Shown here: in pieces, positions 1 through 9,353 of the stretch
Position numbering within the stretch: position 1 is the first letter of the stretch
Layout: every line of letters begins with the position of its first letter
Assembly: GCA_913058345.1 (NCBI GenBank)
Contig: CAJXQR010000007.1
Location: forward strand, 140,324 to 204,323
Reading direction: 5' to 3'
DNA length: 64,000 nucleotides
Source: an uncultured Gammaproteobacteria bacterium
Lineage (GTDB): Bacteria > Pseudomonadota > Gammaproteobacteria > Pseudomonadales > Porticoccaceae
Position numbers and translations under genes: made by a program
The notes under the pieces: generated by a model
The model's database searches: none
What the model saw: the letters and a program-made list of their open reading frames with translations, nothing else
Told to the model about the DNA's origin: nothing

Positions 1-194
1 TAGCCCTGCCACATATGGATGAATGTAGATTTCCCTTCGCCCCAGGGAGAATCTAACGCAATAACCATCTCGCCATTGGTCGATTCAACAATATTTGCCA
101 GTTGTTCTCCGAATTTCTTCCGGCCAAAAATATCAATTTCTGGGTCAAATCCAGTATCTTTTTCTATTTTAATAGAGGGAGCAGTAAGCTTCAT
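1..194 (-). CDS. KAP-family P-loop NTPase, N-terminal fragment
   Basis: The minus strand is open from an ATG at 194 to the window edge, giving about 64 residues. The fragment starts MKLTAPSIKIEKDTGF, then has the 'DIFGRKKFGEQLANIV' stretch and a Walker A motif SPWGEGKSTF near residue 53. That arrangement is typical of the KAP P-loop NTPases, the family that includes the phage-exclusion protein PifA of F plasmid. These proteins are usually several hundred residues long, so most of the gene lies outside the window. It belongs to the leftmost island element, just inside the first tRNA-Phe-derived repeat. The SD before the ATG is weak. A plus-strand ORF at 19-312 is its antisense shadow. The family call is fairly firm; the function is unknown. 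Confidence 0.7.
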   Translation of the reverse strand, partial: MKLTAPSIKIEKDTGFDPEIDIFGRKKFGEQLANIVESTNGEMVIALDSPWGEGKSTFIHMWQG

Positions 195-216
195 TATCGA
201 TCCATCGCAGAGAAGT

Positions 217-383
217 GTGCCGGGATTGTGTCAAAGTCAAAGGATATCCACCATATCTGAACTACTCAGGAGTACAAAAACGAGGGGCAATCTCCGCAAG
301 CGACTGATTTAGTTAAAGTTTAAAAATCACCAGTCAAATTGAAAATCCTCGTGTCGGTGGTTCGATTCCGCCTCCGGGCACCA
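217..383 (+). repeat. att-like repeat copy 1: 3' half of tRNA-Phe plus upstream homology
   Basis: Bases 338-383 read as the anticodon loop (TTGAAAA, anticodon GAA), 3' anticodon stem, variable loop, T arm (GGTGG TTCGATT CCGCC) and acceptor strand ending in CCA of tRNA-Phe. The 5' half is absent, since the upstream sequence cannot form the D arm or the anticodon stem. It is therefore a fragment, as left by integration into the 3' end of tRNA-Phe. A diverged copy lies at 9135-9181. Similarity between the copies extends about 115 bp upstream (shared blocks ATTGTG-CAAA, AACTACT and GAGGGG), so these are homologous right ends of two elements. Confidence 0.8.
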
Positions 384-814
384 TTTTTAAGCATGTAAAA
401 TAACAAGTTACATAGCTTTCTAGTTGGTTCTCAAAGTATCTTTTTCCTCGATGCTACCCCAGTGCTACCCTTGAACCAAAAAGCTCCACTCTCGCTACTC
501 CCATCAACAGCCATTCTCACCCCCCCCCTATAAAAAATGACGCTCATAAATAGTCTTTTAGGTGGCGGTGTATAGCTTCAGGTCCCTGGACTTTTGGATA
601 CCCTCTACCGATGATCTTCCCCGGATAAAGTGGACACCTAGTACATATAGAAAATGAAGTCGTTCTTAGTGTTCCGCTTCGGCGAGACGTCTGTGCGTTT
701 CACACTATCGAAGACCTTAGAAGCAGGAATATTCAAACCCATTCCTAAGGACTTTCTGAAAGCCTTCACTCTCTTCTTTCGTCCAACTCTTCCCATGAGA
801 CTACTCAATTGTAT
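384..814. other. Stretch without a supported gene at left end of the cassette element
   Basis: No recognisable gene is present. Both strands carry short open frames at 638-842; the minus one could begin at 796 (about 52 residues, basic) just after the attC core at 815, where a cassette gene might start. Neither product resembles a known family and the two overlap completely. A run of eight or more C lies near 520. The phrase GGATAAAGTGGACACC near 613-628 resembles IS termini but has no partner. Confidence 0.4.
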
Positions 815-896
815 GCGTAACGCCACCTTAAGCGGCAAATGAATAATTAGCTGCAGGAAAATGGGTTGCTTTTAAGCACAGTCGCTTGTTAGGCGC
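815..896 (-). repeat. attC-like recombination site downstream of the DUF1330 cassette
   Basis: Read on the minus strand, the site begins GCGCCTAAC AAG just after the DUF1330 stop codon and ends GGCGTTACGC. The two arms pair imperfectly around AAC-nnn, AC, TTAA and GC blocks, as in integron attC sites (inverse core RYYYAAC, core GTTRRRY). The 3' core GTTACGC departs from consensus at one position. It is a weaker match than the sites at 6275 and 8180 but has the same position relative to its gene. Confidence 0.5.
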
Positions 897-943
897 CAGA
901 TAGTTCACGGCCTTATTAAATGCATATATTCCGGAAGCCAATA

Positions 944-1342
944 TCAAGGAGTAAATGGACTTACATCCCCGGGAAACCGGTGAATCACCCCATACTCGAC
1001 CGCGATACCCCGCAACCTAAAGTTTTCTTCCGCACCTGGTGCGGTGAACAGATCTAGGAACGCTTGATGAGTCGGGTACCACGCAGCCAGTACTTCGTCG
1101 AGCTTCTGGTCACCTGCAGGATGGCCAAGAACGCTGTGACGCCAAAGTATTTTGGCACCCACTCCCGAAACGAATTTTTCTACGAATGACATGTAGCTCT
1201 TATAGAGCTCGCCATCCGGAAACGCTGCCTCGGCAGAGTAACGGTTCAGATTTAGCATCAATACTGGGCCGTCATTTCCGCTATTAGCGATTCCTTTAAT
1301 TATCTGAAATTCATCGTCGTTTCGGTTCTTTACTTCTGCCAT
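944..1342 (-). CDS. DUF1330-family dimeric alpha/beta-barrel protein
   Basis: This is a 132-residue cytosolic protein. The stretch 'PVLMLNLNRY' near residue 26, 'YKSYMSFVEKF', 'LAAWYPTHQAFLDLF' and the C-terminal 'VEYGVIHRFPG' match the DUF1330/ABM-like ferredoxin-fold family, whose members are small dimers of mostly unknown activity. The ATG at 1342 has AGAGGATA upstream. The gene occupies one integron-like cassette: GTTAGGC lies about 70 bp upstream (1411-1417, minus strand) and an attC-like site follows the stop. Family assignment is good; no substrate can be inferred. Confidence 0.75.
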   Translation of the reverse strand: MAEVKNRNDDEFQIIKGIANSGNDGPVLMLNLNRYSAEAAFPDGELYKSYMSFVEKFVSGVGAKILWRHSVLGHPAGDQKLDEVLAAWYPTHQAFLDLFTAPGAEENFRLRGIAVEYGVIHRFPGDVSPFTP

Positions 1343-1417
1343 TTTAAGATATCCTCTTACGGGGTAGCCAATTTGTTAGTAATGCGAGTCTATAAGGTGA
1401 TCCTTATAGCGCCTAAC

Positions 1418-1655
1418 GAGGCTGTAGAAAAACCCACACCCCAACATCAAAGCGAGCAAGGTGTAAATACATAGCCTCTGTTTCATTCCTTGTTTTTAGG
1501 GGTTGCAATAAGTGCCCCGTATTTTGACAAGACGTATATCGCTCTCTATTCGCGTATTCGATCCACTATCAGGCCATCTGGCCGTATCGTTGTTTCTTCT
1601 CGATATGCCGAATTCATAAACTAACCGCGACACATTCAAAATATAAGAAGGTGAG
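1418..1655. mobile_element. Remnant of an insertion sequence (left end only)
   Basis: The remnant begins GAGGCTGTAGAAAAACCC immediately after an attC core (GCCTAAC, 1411-1417). This terminus matches the IS1182-type element further right (CAAGCTGTAGAAAAATA at 3212) for about 12 bases, but the interior differs. No intact ORF remains. A minus-strand reading frame, broken by stops, runs to the end as in a transposase C-terminus. The right end is missing; the IS30 element begins beside it, so IS30 insertion or a deletion probably removed it. The right boundary given is approximate. Confidence 0.45.
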
Positions 1656-1702
1656 CTGTAAAATAGGCCTTATCCCATTCCGGCAAGAAGAAGGATAAGT
1701 TT

Positions 1703-2657
1703 ATGTCCTATAGACAGCTCACCTATGAAGAAAGAGTAACGTTATCAACCCTGTCCCAGCAAGGCCTTTCAGTCCGTGCGATAGCGCGCACCATGAAACG
1801 CCATCATTCCACCCTATACCGGGAGCTTGATCGCAATCGCTGCCATGTCTGCTTACCGGCCATCAAAAGCACAACGACGTACACGGGTACGGCGCAGCCG
1901 ATCACGGAGAAACCGGCACTACACCGAAATGGATTTTTTATTGATCCGCAAGCTGCTCAGACAAGCCTGGTCACCCGAACAAATTGTCGGGCACATCAGA
2001 CGCTTTGGCCTGATGGCACGACGTATCCGTCATGAAACAATCTACCAATACATTTGGTGAGACAAGGCCAATGGGGGTTCACTATGGACGCACCTGAGAC
2101 AGTCATCTAAACGCCGGCGCAAACGCTATAAGGCCTAGGATAGCCGGGGCCGCCTGGCGGACAAGCGTCATATCTCAGAGCGACCTAAAAGCGTGGAAGC
2201 ACGCCGATATAAAGTCCACTGGGAAATTGATACGGTGCACGGGCGTGGTAGTCATCACTGTATCGTGACGCTGCTCGAAAGGAAAACGGGGTTCGTCATG
2301 ATTGGGAAACTACCCGATAAATCGACCGCCTCCCTCAACAAGAAAACACTACGTTTAATTGGCCGAGACCTTCTGAGCTTCAAGACCATTACAGCCGATA
2401 ATGGTACGGAGTTTCATCAATACAAGAAAAGAGAAGCACGCTGCCGTACCACGTTTTATTTTGCAAACCCTTACCACTCTTGGGAAAGGGGTAGTAATGA
2501 AAACGTCAACGGACTCATTCGCCAATATCTTCCAAAAATAGAAAGTATGGCGAAATTAACGCAGCAACGGTGTCATCAAATCGCTGACAAGTTAAACAGC
2601 CGACCGAGAAAGCGCTTCAACTATAAAACACCAGAGGAAATGTACTATGGAATTTAA
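1703..2657 (+). pseudogene. IS30-family transposase, frameshifted and with two nonsense codons
   Basis: The N-terminus is an IS30-type helix-turn-helix: MSYRQLTYEERVTL, then IARTMKRHHSTLYREL. The reading frame shifts near 1830-1850, and the middle ('WSPEQIVGHIRRFG', 'IRHETIYQYIW') continues in the new frame. This frame meets TGA at 2058-2060 and TAG at 2136-2138. The catalytic rve part then reads through 2193-2657, with 'WEIDTVHGRG' (first Asp), 'ITADNGTEF' (second Asp) and 'NENVNGLIRQYLPK' (Glu region). The domain order is complete for a roughly 320-residue IS30 transposase, so this is a whole but dead copy. Clear terminal inverted repeats were not found; the right end probably lies near 2685, at the 3' side of the lipoprotein cassette. 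Confidence 0.85.
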
Positions 2658-2692
2658 CCGTTACTGTCGCAGTTCAAACTTGATACTAGGCT

Positions 2693-3178
2693 TTACCACC
2701 GCATACCTGCGCCAATGAGATGGCAGTCGTTTGGGGTTTTATCTCGCAGAGACTTCACATATTTGTTCCAAGACTCATTGTCCATTGATTTATTATTCGT
2801 ATTGACTTCAGATTGAAGTGCAGCACAATTTTTTTTGTTTTGCTCGATTTCTGCTAATTTTTCATCAAGGTATTTATTGTCGATGCGAGTTCCATTTATT
2901 GAAGAAAAATACAGAGTATTTCCATCTTCAGAGAGCTTTAACGGCATATTGTTGTAGGACAATCCTTCCGGTGTTTCCGTAAGGGCTATCGCATTGCTTT
3001 TACGGATAACGTCCTCGACAAATAGATAAGTACTTCCATCTTTCTTAACTTCTGAAATTTTTTCCGTGCCAGACATGTTGTGTTTATACTTGTATAGACC
3101 AATTGCCTTTTCATTGTTGTCACTGCATGCGGTGACGCAGAGTGCAATCACAGTCGCAAATACTAATTTAAGTTTCAT
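2693..3178 (-). CDS. Small predicted lipoprotein, function unknown
   Basis: The ATG at 3178 has an excellent SD (GGAGG, 5 nt away) and gives 161 residues. A longer frame starting at 3214 is unlikely because it lacks an SD and would begin inside the disrupted attC core. The N-terminus MKLKLVFATVIALCVTACSD is a lipoprotein signal peptide with lipobox VTAC. Asp at +2 after the Cys would favour the inner membrane, but here +2 is Ser, so outer-membrane sorting is expected. The rest is hydrophilic and Lys/Asn-rich, with two further cysteines (CAALQS and DCHLIG). It resembles no family I can name. It sits alone in a cassette beginning GTTAGGC; its own attC has been lost next to the IS30 element. Confidence 0.7.
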   Translation of the reverse strand: MKLKLVFATVIALCVTACSDNNEKAIGLYKYKHNMSGTEKISEVKKDGSTYLFVEDVIRKSNAIALTETPEGLSYNNMPLKLSEDGNTLYFSSINGTRIDNKYLDEKLAEIEQNKKNCAALQSEVNTNNKSMDNESWNKYVKSLRDKTPNDCHLIGAGMRW

Positions 3179-3556
3179 GTGACCTCCATATTGTTGATTA
3201 TGATGCCTAACCAAGCTGTAGAAAAATAAAGTTTTTCACGTAAAAATTCCTCCCCGCTAAAAATAGAGACTCTTCTGCATGGGAAAATATTAGCACCGCG
3301 CTTCTGATCTACAGCACCCTAATATATCACCCAAATGACGTCAGAATAGCCCTCGACCACGTTACCAAGCTCATTCACGTCATTGCGTTCTCAATATCAC
3401 CGTAGCGCCATAGCTTTTCAATATTGTGGACAATACAGTGCATCATCCACTGACAGGTAACTTTAGTCTGCCCTCTCAAAGTCAGTTTGTAGTGGCATAG
3501 TTAATTTGGCCGCCTAATTAGAGGTGATAAGCTCGCCTCGTCAGTAAAATAGGTGA

Positions 3557-4716
<1,160 letters not shown>

Positions 4717-6274
4717 ACTGTGGCCAAATTTACTTGACCACTACAGTTTGTTTGCACCTTTGTTGCTGGTGATGTTCCCAAACACGGGCTATATTGTCCA
4801 CATACGCCGAGAATAGTTTTTTCTTCCTTGCTCGCTATCAATCTTTCGTTTCATCAAATCCAGATAGCTCACGTTATCTTGACCACCTGCGACAAAAGAA
4901 ACCTGCCTACCATGTTCTTTTAATGGACGCTTCATGCACTTATTTTGTAGCGGGCAAGCACGGCAGTTTTTTAGGTACGACTTGAAGCGCATATACCGCT
5001 TATTGTTTATTTCAAAGTGGTCGCCGTGGTACATCATTTCATGCCCATTTGGGCAAATGCAGGTCCTGGCTTCTTTGTTTACCGTAAAATCAGATGCGGG
5101 GAATTTCAATGTTCCTTTACGCTGGTCCTTCCGTGTTTTTTGACGGTGCGCTTTGTGCTTAGCAACGGTTTCGGAACCAGCGATTTTAGGATCACGTTGA
5201 CGCAAGTTGTTATCAGGAACAACGGCATTGATTCCTTGTTCGAACAAGTACTTCATATTGTCTTCGCTAGAATAGCCTGTGTCGGCAGTCAGTAGCACGT
5301 TGCCGCTTAGGCAGTCTTCGCCAAGGTGCTCACGAATTTTTTCAACCATTGGTTTTAGCAATGATTGATCTTGGCCAACACCAAAGGCTTCAGTAGCGAC
5401 GACTATCTGATGCAACTCGTCGGCGACTGTCTGGCAGTTATAGCCTTGTATAGTACCTTTTGAGGTGGTCATCTTTGTACTGTCGTTATCCGTTATATTA
5501 CTTTGCACTTCTTTTTTTCGCTTGCCTACGCCTTGTCGCTTCTCATTACTCTCTAAGAACTCATCAATCTTGGCAGCATTCTTTATCAGGGTATCAGCCG
5601 TCTTAAGTTCACGTTGTTTATCACCGGGGTCTTTACTTGCGTCATTTGATAAATGTCGGTTTATTATTTTCTGTGCCAACGATTTTAACTTGTCGGATTT
5701 TTTCTTTAGGTCGGCATGGGTGCCGCTCCATTCTTTAGACGCATCAGACGGTAGCTTACAGCCATCAATCGCAAAGTGTTCCTTGCCTACTAAGCCGCTT
5801 TTACAGCAGATCATTAAGACTTTATGGAAAACCGATTTCATTTCCTCTGAATAGCTACTGACAAAGTCGGCAATAGTAGTGAAGTGCGGTGTTTTCCCCG
5901 CCGCCAGCGCCATGAACTTTAGATCTGTTTTACAGCACCGTTCGATAGCGCGACTCGACGTAATTCCTCGATAATAAGCATAGAAAATAACACGTAACAA
6001 GATGGCAGGAGGATAGGCCTTACGTCCTACATTATTATTTTTATAGCGCTTATGAAATATCTCGAGATCGAGCGTGTGTGTTATCAAGTGATAGAGACAA
6101 AACTCAAACGTATTATCACCAAGGACTTCCAAATAATTTATATCGAGAAAGACACTTTGATTGAGATTGTCATCAAGGTAATTGGCCATAAACGAACCGA
6201 TAAGCGGGTGAAACGCTTATTTTACAACAGGGACTCAGTGTTGGCGTGGGCTGGAGGTATTTTTCTACAGCCTG

Positions 6275-6355
6275 AACGCCTGCATCACCGGAAAAATAAA
6301 GTTGCAGAGCAAAGCGGCGCAGCTTTATTTTATCCGAGTGAATGCGATTGTTATA
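6275..6355 (-). repeat. attC site of the FRG-DUF262 cassette (core interrupted by IS1182)
   Basis: On the minus strand the site starts TATAACAATCGC at the DUF262 stop codon and ends GATGCAGGCGTT, where the IS begins. The arms pair well: AAC-aat-CGCATTCAC-CGGA-AAAATAAAG-TGC against AAC-gcc-TGCA-TCAC-CGGA-AAAATAAAG-TGC. One arm has extra unpaired bases, the asymmetry characteristic of attC. The missing half of the core (GTTAGGC) lies on the other side of the IS at 3205-3211. Confidence 0.8.
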
Positions 6356-7424
6356 TTTCAATTACTGATAAACCTATATCTTCTGCAATTATCCGAAGCC
6401 TTTCGCGAATATTTGCAGCATCATTCGTACCTTGCTGACTAAGCCTATCGAACTCTAAAAGTTCGAAACTCGAATTCGCGTAGTCATCTTCGGCTTCAAT
6501 TCTATTCTGAGTAAGTTTTTCTCTAAAATCGAGAAGCTTTCTTCTTGTAATTTTATCCACCTCACCAATTTGAATCGCTTTTCTGAATAGAAGGTAATAC
6601 AGAACCATATTCCCCTGTGCTCTAAGAAGTTCGTCAGAGTCTGAAAAAACATCTGACATTACATCCAAAATGGCTTCTACATCGTGCTTTAAAGAAGAAA
6701 TATCCTGCTGTTCAATTGAATTATCTTTTGCAAATTTATCAAGATATACTTTCTTTGTGTCAACTAACTTTCCAGAATTTTGCAAATTACTTTCTGATAG
6801 AAATAATCTCGCAGAAACTTCAAGGTGCTGATATCTCTTATTGGAAAATTTAACTTTGTCAGTAAAATATCTGTGCTTGGATGTTTCTCGTATAGCCCTT
6901 ACAGCAGCACCTCCCATTGCATTACGTTTCTCTGCGGCATTTAAAGGAACAGCCTCATTCAACCTAGAAAACATATCTTCAATAAGATCCTCGTCATCCG
7001 TATTAACACCTACAATTGGCAATACAAACGAATCAAATTGTATTCTTATCCTTGGGTACTCCTTTGCTATGTCCTCGTACCCTAGACCGGCCAGCTTAAT
7101 GTCAGGATCTTTTTGATACTCGAAGTCGCTGGAAAGATTATATCTTCCTTCAATAAACTGCCAAATCGCTTCTAGTCTTTGCCTGCCATCAATGACTGAA
7201 TACTTGATTCCTTCTTTAGCAAAGCTCTCTCGGTCATATATATGGAAGTATATCTTTGGGATATCATAGTCATTTAAGATTGAATCAATTAGCAGTTGCT
7301 TTTTTTCCGGAGTCCATACTCCTCCCATTCTTTGGTAAGGAGGGTCGAGTTTTATTTCTTCGCGTTCAGCAAAAATTAGCATCGTGGTTGTATTTTTCAA
7401 TGGTGACGTTTCTATGTAGCTCAT
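6351..7424 (-). CDS. DUF262-domain protein, partner of the FRG protein
   Basis: This 357-residue protein has a DUF262 (GmrSD N-terminal/ParB-like) domain with 'LDPPYQRMGGVW' at about 26-37 and the signature 'VIDGRQRLEAIW' at about 77-88. DUF262 is known from the type IV restriction enzyme GmrSD and from SspE, where the DGQQR-type motif is tied to NTPase activity and to sensing DNA or its modification. Those proteins add a DUF1524 HNH nuclease domain. Here the C-terminal 150 residues are helical-looking, with no HNH motif. The ATG at 7424 overlaps the FRG stop (ATGA), with a strong SD (AGGAGGGG) inside the FRG gene, so the two are co-translated. The stop codon lies within the attC site. The pairing suggests that DUF262 senses and FRG acts, or the reverse; this is inference. 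Confidence 0.85.
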   Translation of the reverse strand: MSYIETSPLKNTTTMLIFAEREEIKLDPPYQRMGGVWTPEKKQLLIDSILNDYDIPKIYFHIYDRESFAKEGIKYSVIDGRQRLEAIWQFIEGRYNLSSDFEYQKDPDIKLAGLGYEDIAKEYPRIRIQFDSFVLPIVGVNTDDEDLIEDMFSRLNEAVPLNAAEKRNAMGGAAVRAIRETSKHRYFTDKVKFSNKRYQHLEVSARLFLSESNLQNSGKLVDTKKVYLDKFAKDNSIEQQDISSLKHDVEAILDVMSDVFSDSDELLRAQGNMVLYYLLFRKAIQIGEVDKITRRKLLDFREKLTQNRIEAEDDYANSSFELLEFDRLSQQGTNDAANIRERLRIIAEDIGLSVIEI

Positions 7425-8158
7425 TTAATCCCCTCCTTTATGATGTCACCAATACTCGACAGCTCTGGGAACAATTGGAATTTTGAATAACCTAAAAGTG
7501 AAAGTTGCTCTTTAATCAACTCCTTTGAGTTGCTTGGAATATCTATTTTTACAACATGAGATTTATCGCCAATATCTTCTATTGGAACTCTTTCATGATG
7601 ATGAATCGTAAACACCCCAAGCTGAGCCTGGATTCTCGTGTTATTTCGAGTTGCGATTGTAGCAACAGGGTATAGCTGAATTCTCGGGTTGGTCTTAAGG
7701 CTTTCGACAGAATAATTTTCTAATTCTTCATCATCAAATGAAGGAATATAGTCATCTTCTTCTTTATTATTAATATGAGCATGTTTGTTTAATTCTGTTG
7801 GATAAAGTAGCCACAATGCGCCATCTTCACCACCATATTCAATGATATTTTCTACGGCAAAATACAAAGCAATTAATGGGCTTTCCGTCCAATCAAGTAA
7901 TCTTGTAGGAACTCCATAGTGCTGCATTAAAAACAACCAATCGAATGATTCCTTTGGAGTTCTATCGATTAGCATCGCTGCGCTTTGTTTAAACCTTTTC
8001 AGAAGAGTTGATTCGGATTGTGCGTTTTCCAGACGCAAATAGTTAGGAGTAAGCCCCCAATCTTTTGATGCCTGCCCTCTGAACCAAATTGTTTGTGATT
8101 GATCCTTTCTTAGCTCTTGTAGTTTTTCAAGAAGCTCCTGAACTGAATTTATTTCCAC
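7421..8158 (-). CDS. FRG-domain protein
   Basis: The protein has 245 residues. The FRG domain is clear: 'IWFRGQASKDWGLTPNYLR' at about 24-42, 'LLKRFKQSAAM', 'LMQHYGVPTRLLDWTES' at about 78-93, 'PLIALYFAV' and 'DGALWLLYP'. The domain is named for its Phe-Arg-Gly motif; its biochemistry is not settled, and it recurs in mobile and defence-rich loci. The start is GTG at 8158 with AAGGAG 10 nt upstream. It is the first gene of a two-gene cassette whose second gene is DUF262. A short acidic insert ('NNKEEDDYIPSFDDEELENY') near 130-150 separates the FRG core from the C-terminal part. Confidence 0.85.
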   Translation of the reverse strand: MEINSVQELLEKLQELRKDQSQTIWFRGQASKDWGLTPNYLRLENAQSESTLLKRFKQSAAMLIDRTPKESFDWLFLMQHYGVPTRLLDWTESPLIALYFAVENIIEYGGEDGALWLLYPTELNKHAHINNKEEDDYIPSFDDEELENYSVESLKTNPRIQLYPVATIATRNNTRIQAQLGVFTIHHHERVPIEDIGDKSHVVKIDIPSNSKELIKEQLSLLGYSKFQLFPELSSIGDIIKEGIK

Positions 8159-8179
8159 TTATGTTAATCTCCTTGAAAT

Positions 8180-8262
8180 ATAACGCTTTGCACACAGGCG
8201 CGAGCGTAGCGAGTGTCCAGCCCGCGCTTTTTGCGGGCGATTGTGCTGCAACTTGTTAACAG
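8180..8262 (-). repeat. attC site between the first cassette and the FRG-DUF262 cassette
   Basis: Minus strand: TGTTAAC-aag-TTGCAGCACA-at-CGC on one arm, and TATAAC-gct-TTGCA-CACA-gg-CGC as the complement of the other. One extra G in one arm gives the extrahelical base typical of attC. An inner hairpin GCCCGC-AAAAA-GCGGGC-like sequence fills the middle. It lies directly after the stop of the 8267-8650 gene, 21 bp before the FRG start codon. Confidence 0.8.
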
Positions 8263-8266
8263 CGAA

Positions 8267-8650
8267 TTACGCTCCATACTCTTTTGCGTCCTTAATCCAT
8301 TGTGGTAAGTATGACTGGTCTGCGGTGAACTCACCCGATAGATATGGCCCTGAAAAGGAACTAGGGCAAAACCTATACTCTACTTCCAGCTGGCCTGAGC
8401 TATTCATTTTGAACTGGAGCTCTATATTACTTTCCATATTGCTCCACTCAGCTTGCTGATCCTCGCCTACAGCGGAATAAAGAGACTCTAGCTTGCTTAT
8501 GAGACCGCGCCATTCTTGTACCTCGATTTGGCAAAAGAACCCACCTTTGAAAACATCGGTGTCGATACCAACCTCTGTATCCATCCAGCCCTCGGAATCA
8601 CAATCCGATAATAGAAGCTTTAATCTGAATCCTTGTGTAGATATTTCCAT
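8267..8650 (-). CDS. Hypothetical cassette protein, possibly of a small immunity-like family
   Basis: This is a 127-residue acidic, soluble protein with no signal peptide or membrane segment. It has 'GWMDTEVGIDTDVFKGGFFC', 'EVQEWRGLISKLESLY', 'EWSNMESNIELQFKMNSSG' and 'FSGPYLSGEFTADQSYLPQW'. The pattern of alternating strands with a central helix resembles small proteins annotated as WapI-type immunity proteins, but I cannot confirm that. ATG at 8650 follows GTTAACAG by only a few bases, as in cassettes where the gene starts just after the boundary. It is the first cassette of the array in reading order. Confidence 0.6.
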   Translation of the reverse strand: MEISTQGFRLKLLLSDCDSEGWMDTEVGIDTDVFKGGFFCQIEVQEWRGLISKLESLYSAVGEDQQAEWSNMESNIELQFKMNSSGQLEVEYRFCPSSFSGPYLSGEFTADQSYLPQWIKDAKEYGA

Positions 8651-8669
8651 AGTCTGTTAACAGTGAATT

Positions 8670-9074
8670 ATAGAGCCACTCGCTCTATATCACTTTGGCA
8701 CGTGATCCCAGGGCATGCAGTAAAGCTATTAAGTCTATTGCTTTTAAAAACAACCGGTTGGTAGTTTTTGGATATCTGATGAGCTGACATATAGAGCCAT
8801 CCTTTGCTGTGTTTATGTTATTCCTCTGGCCTCTTATCATATTCTATAATCTTTAAAAATCAAGGACTTAGAAATTATTTTCCTGTGATATAGAGCCAGT
8901 GGCTCCTGATCTAGGGAAATAGAGCGACAAACACGAGGAAATTGTCTCTTTAAAGAGAAGATACTCAGTGCCAACCAACTTTAGCGGCTAGATGTCAAAA
9001 AAGTTACAGAGGGTGTGTGAAAAATTGTGCCAAATTCAGGTCATGCCAGCTATATTTCAACTACTTTATAGAGC
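8670..9074. repeat. Cluster of ATAGAGC motifs near the island's right end
   Basis: ATAGAGC occurs at 8670-8676, 8791-8797, 8890-8896, 8919-8925 and 9068-9074, and inverted (GCTCTAT) at 8682-8688. Three copies extend to ATAGAGCCA. The first direct and the inverted copy form a short hairpin. No gene occupies 8651-9353. The position next to the attachment repeat suggests arm-type sites for an integrase or excisionase, or a replication or regulatory array; that role is inference. Confidence 0.55.
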
Positions 9075-9181
9075 AAAAAAAGAGGGGATCGCCGTAACCG
9101 ATTGATATTAAATATTATTTAAATTCAACTTCCTAATTAAAAATCCTCGTGCCGGTAGTTTGATTCCGCCTCCGGGCACCA
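9021..9181 (+). repeat. att-like repeat copy 2: diverged tRNA-Phe 3' half plus upstream homology
   Basis: Bases 9135-9181 match 338-383 with a few changes: the anticodon GAA has become AAA, and the T arm is GGTAG TTTGATT CCGCC. The acceptor end with CCA is retained. Upstream blocks (ATTGTG-CAAA, CAACTACT, GAGGGG, GATCGCCG-AACCGATTGAT) align with those before copy 1. It cannot be a functional tRNA. With the tRNA reading rightwards, it marks the right boundary of the island with the resident chromosome. Confidence 0.75.
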
Positions 9182-9353
9182 TGTTTTTCTGGCCTCCCTC
9201 AACGTTCTTGTTCAAACAGTTTTTCTCTCTCCGGTACAGCCCGGTTCATTATTTTATATCTTTAACCGGCCTATTAGCCTTGCCTGATCGATTATTCACA
9301 GAAGTGAGGTGACGCCCTGTGGTATCTGTGCGACCTACTCTCGTCATCGTTAT

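Noticed and set aside
19..312. 97-residue plus-strand ORF at the left edge
   Set aside because: It is antisense to the KAP NTPase fragment and its downstream half enters the tRNA-derived repeat; no family resemblance.
338..383. A functional tRNA gene
   Set aside because: Only the anticodon loop to CCA is present; no D arm or 5' acceptor strand can be formed upstream. The same holds for 9135-9181.
638..842. Small cassette gene or transposase remnant
   Set aside because: Overlapping ORFs on both strands, no recognisable domain; only the position after an attC core speaks for a gene.
1655..2690. Terminal inverted repeats of the IS30 copy
   Set aside because: No convincing matching pair was found around 1625-1700 and 2660-2692, so element borders are not given.
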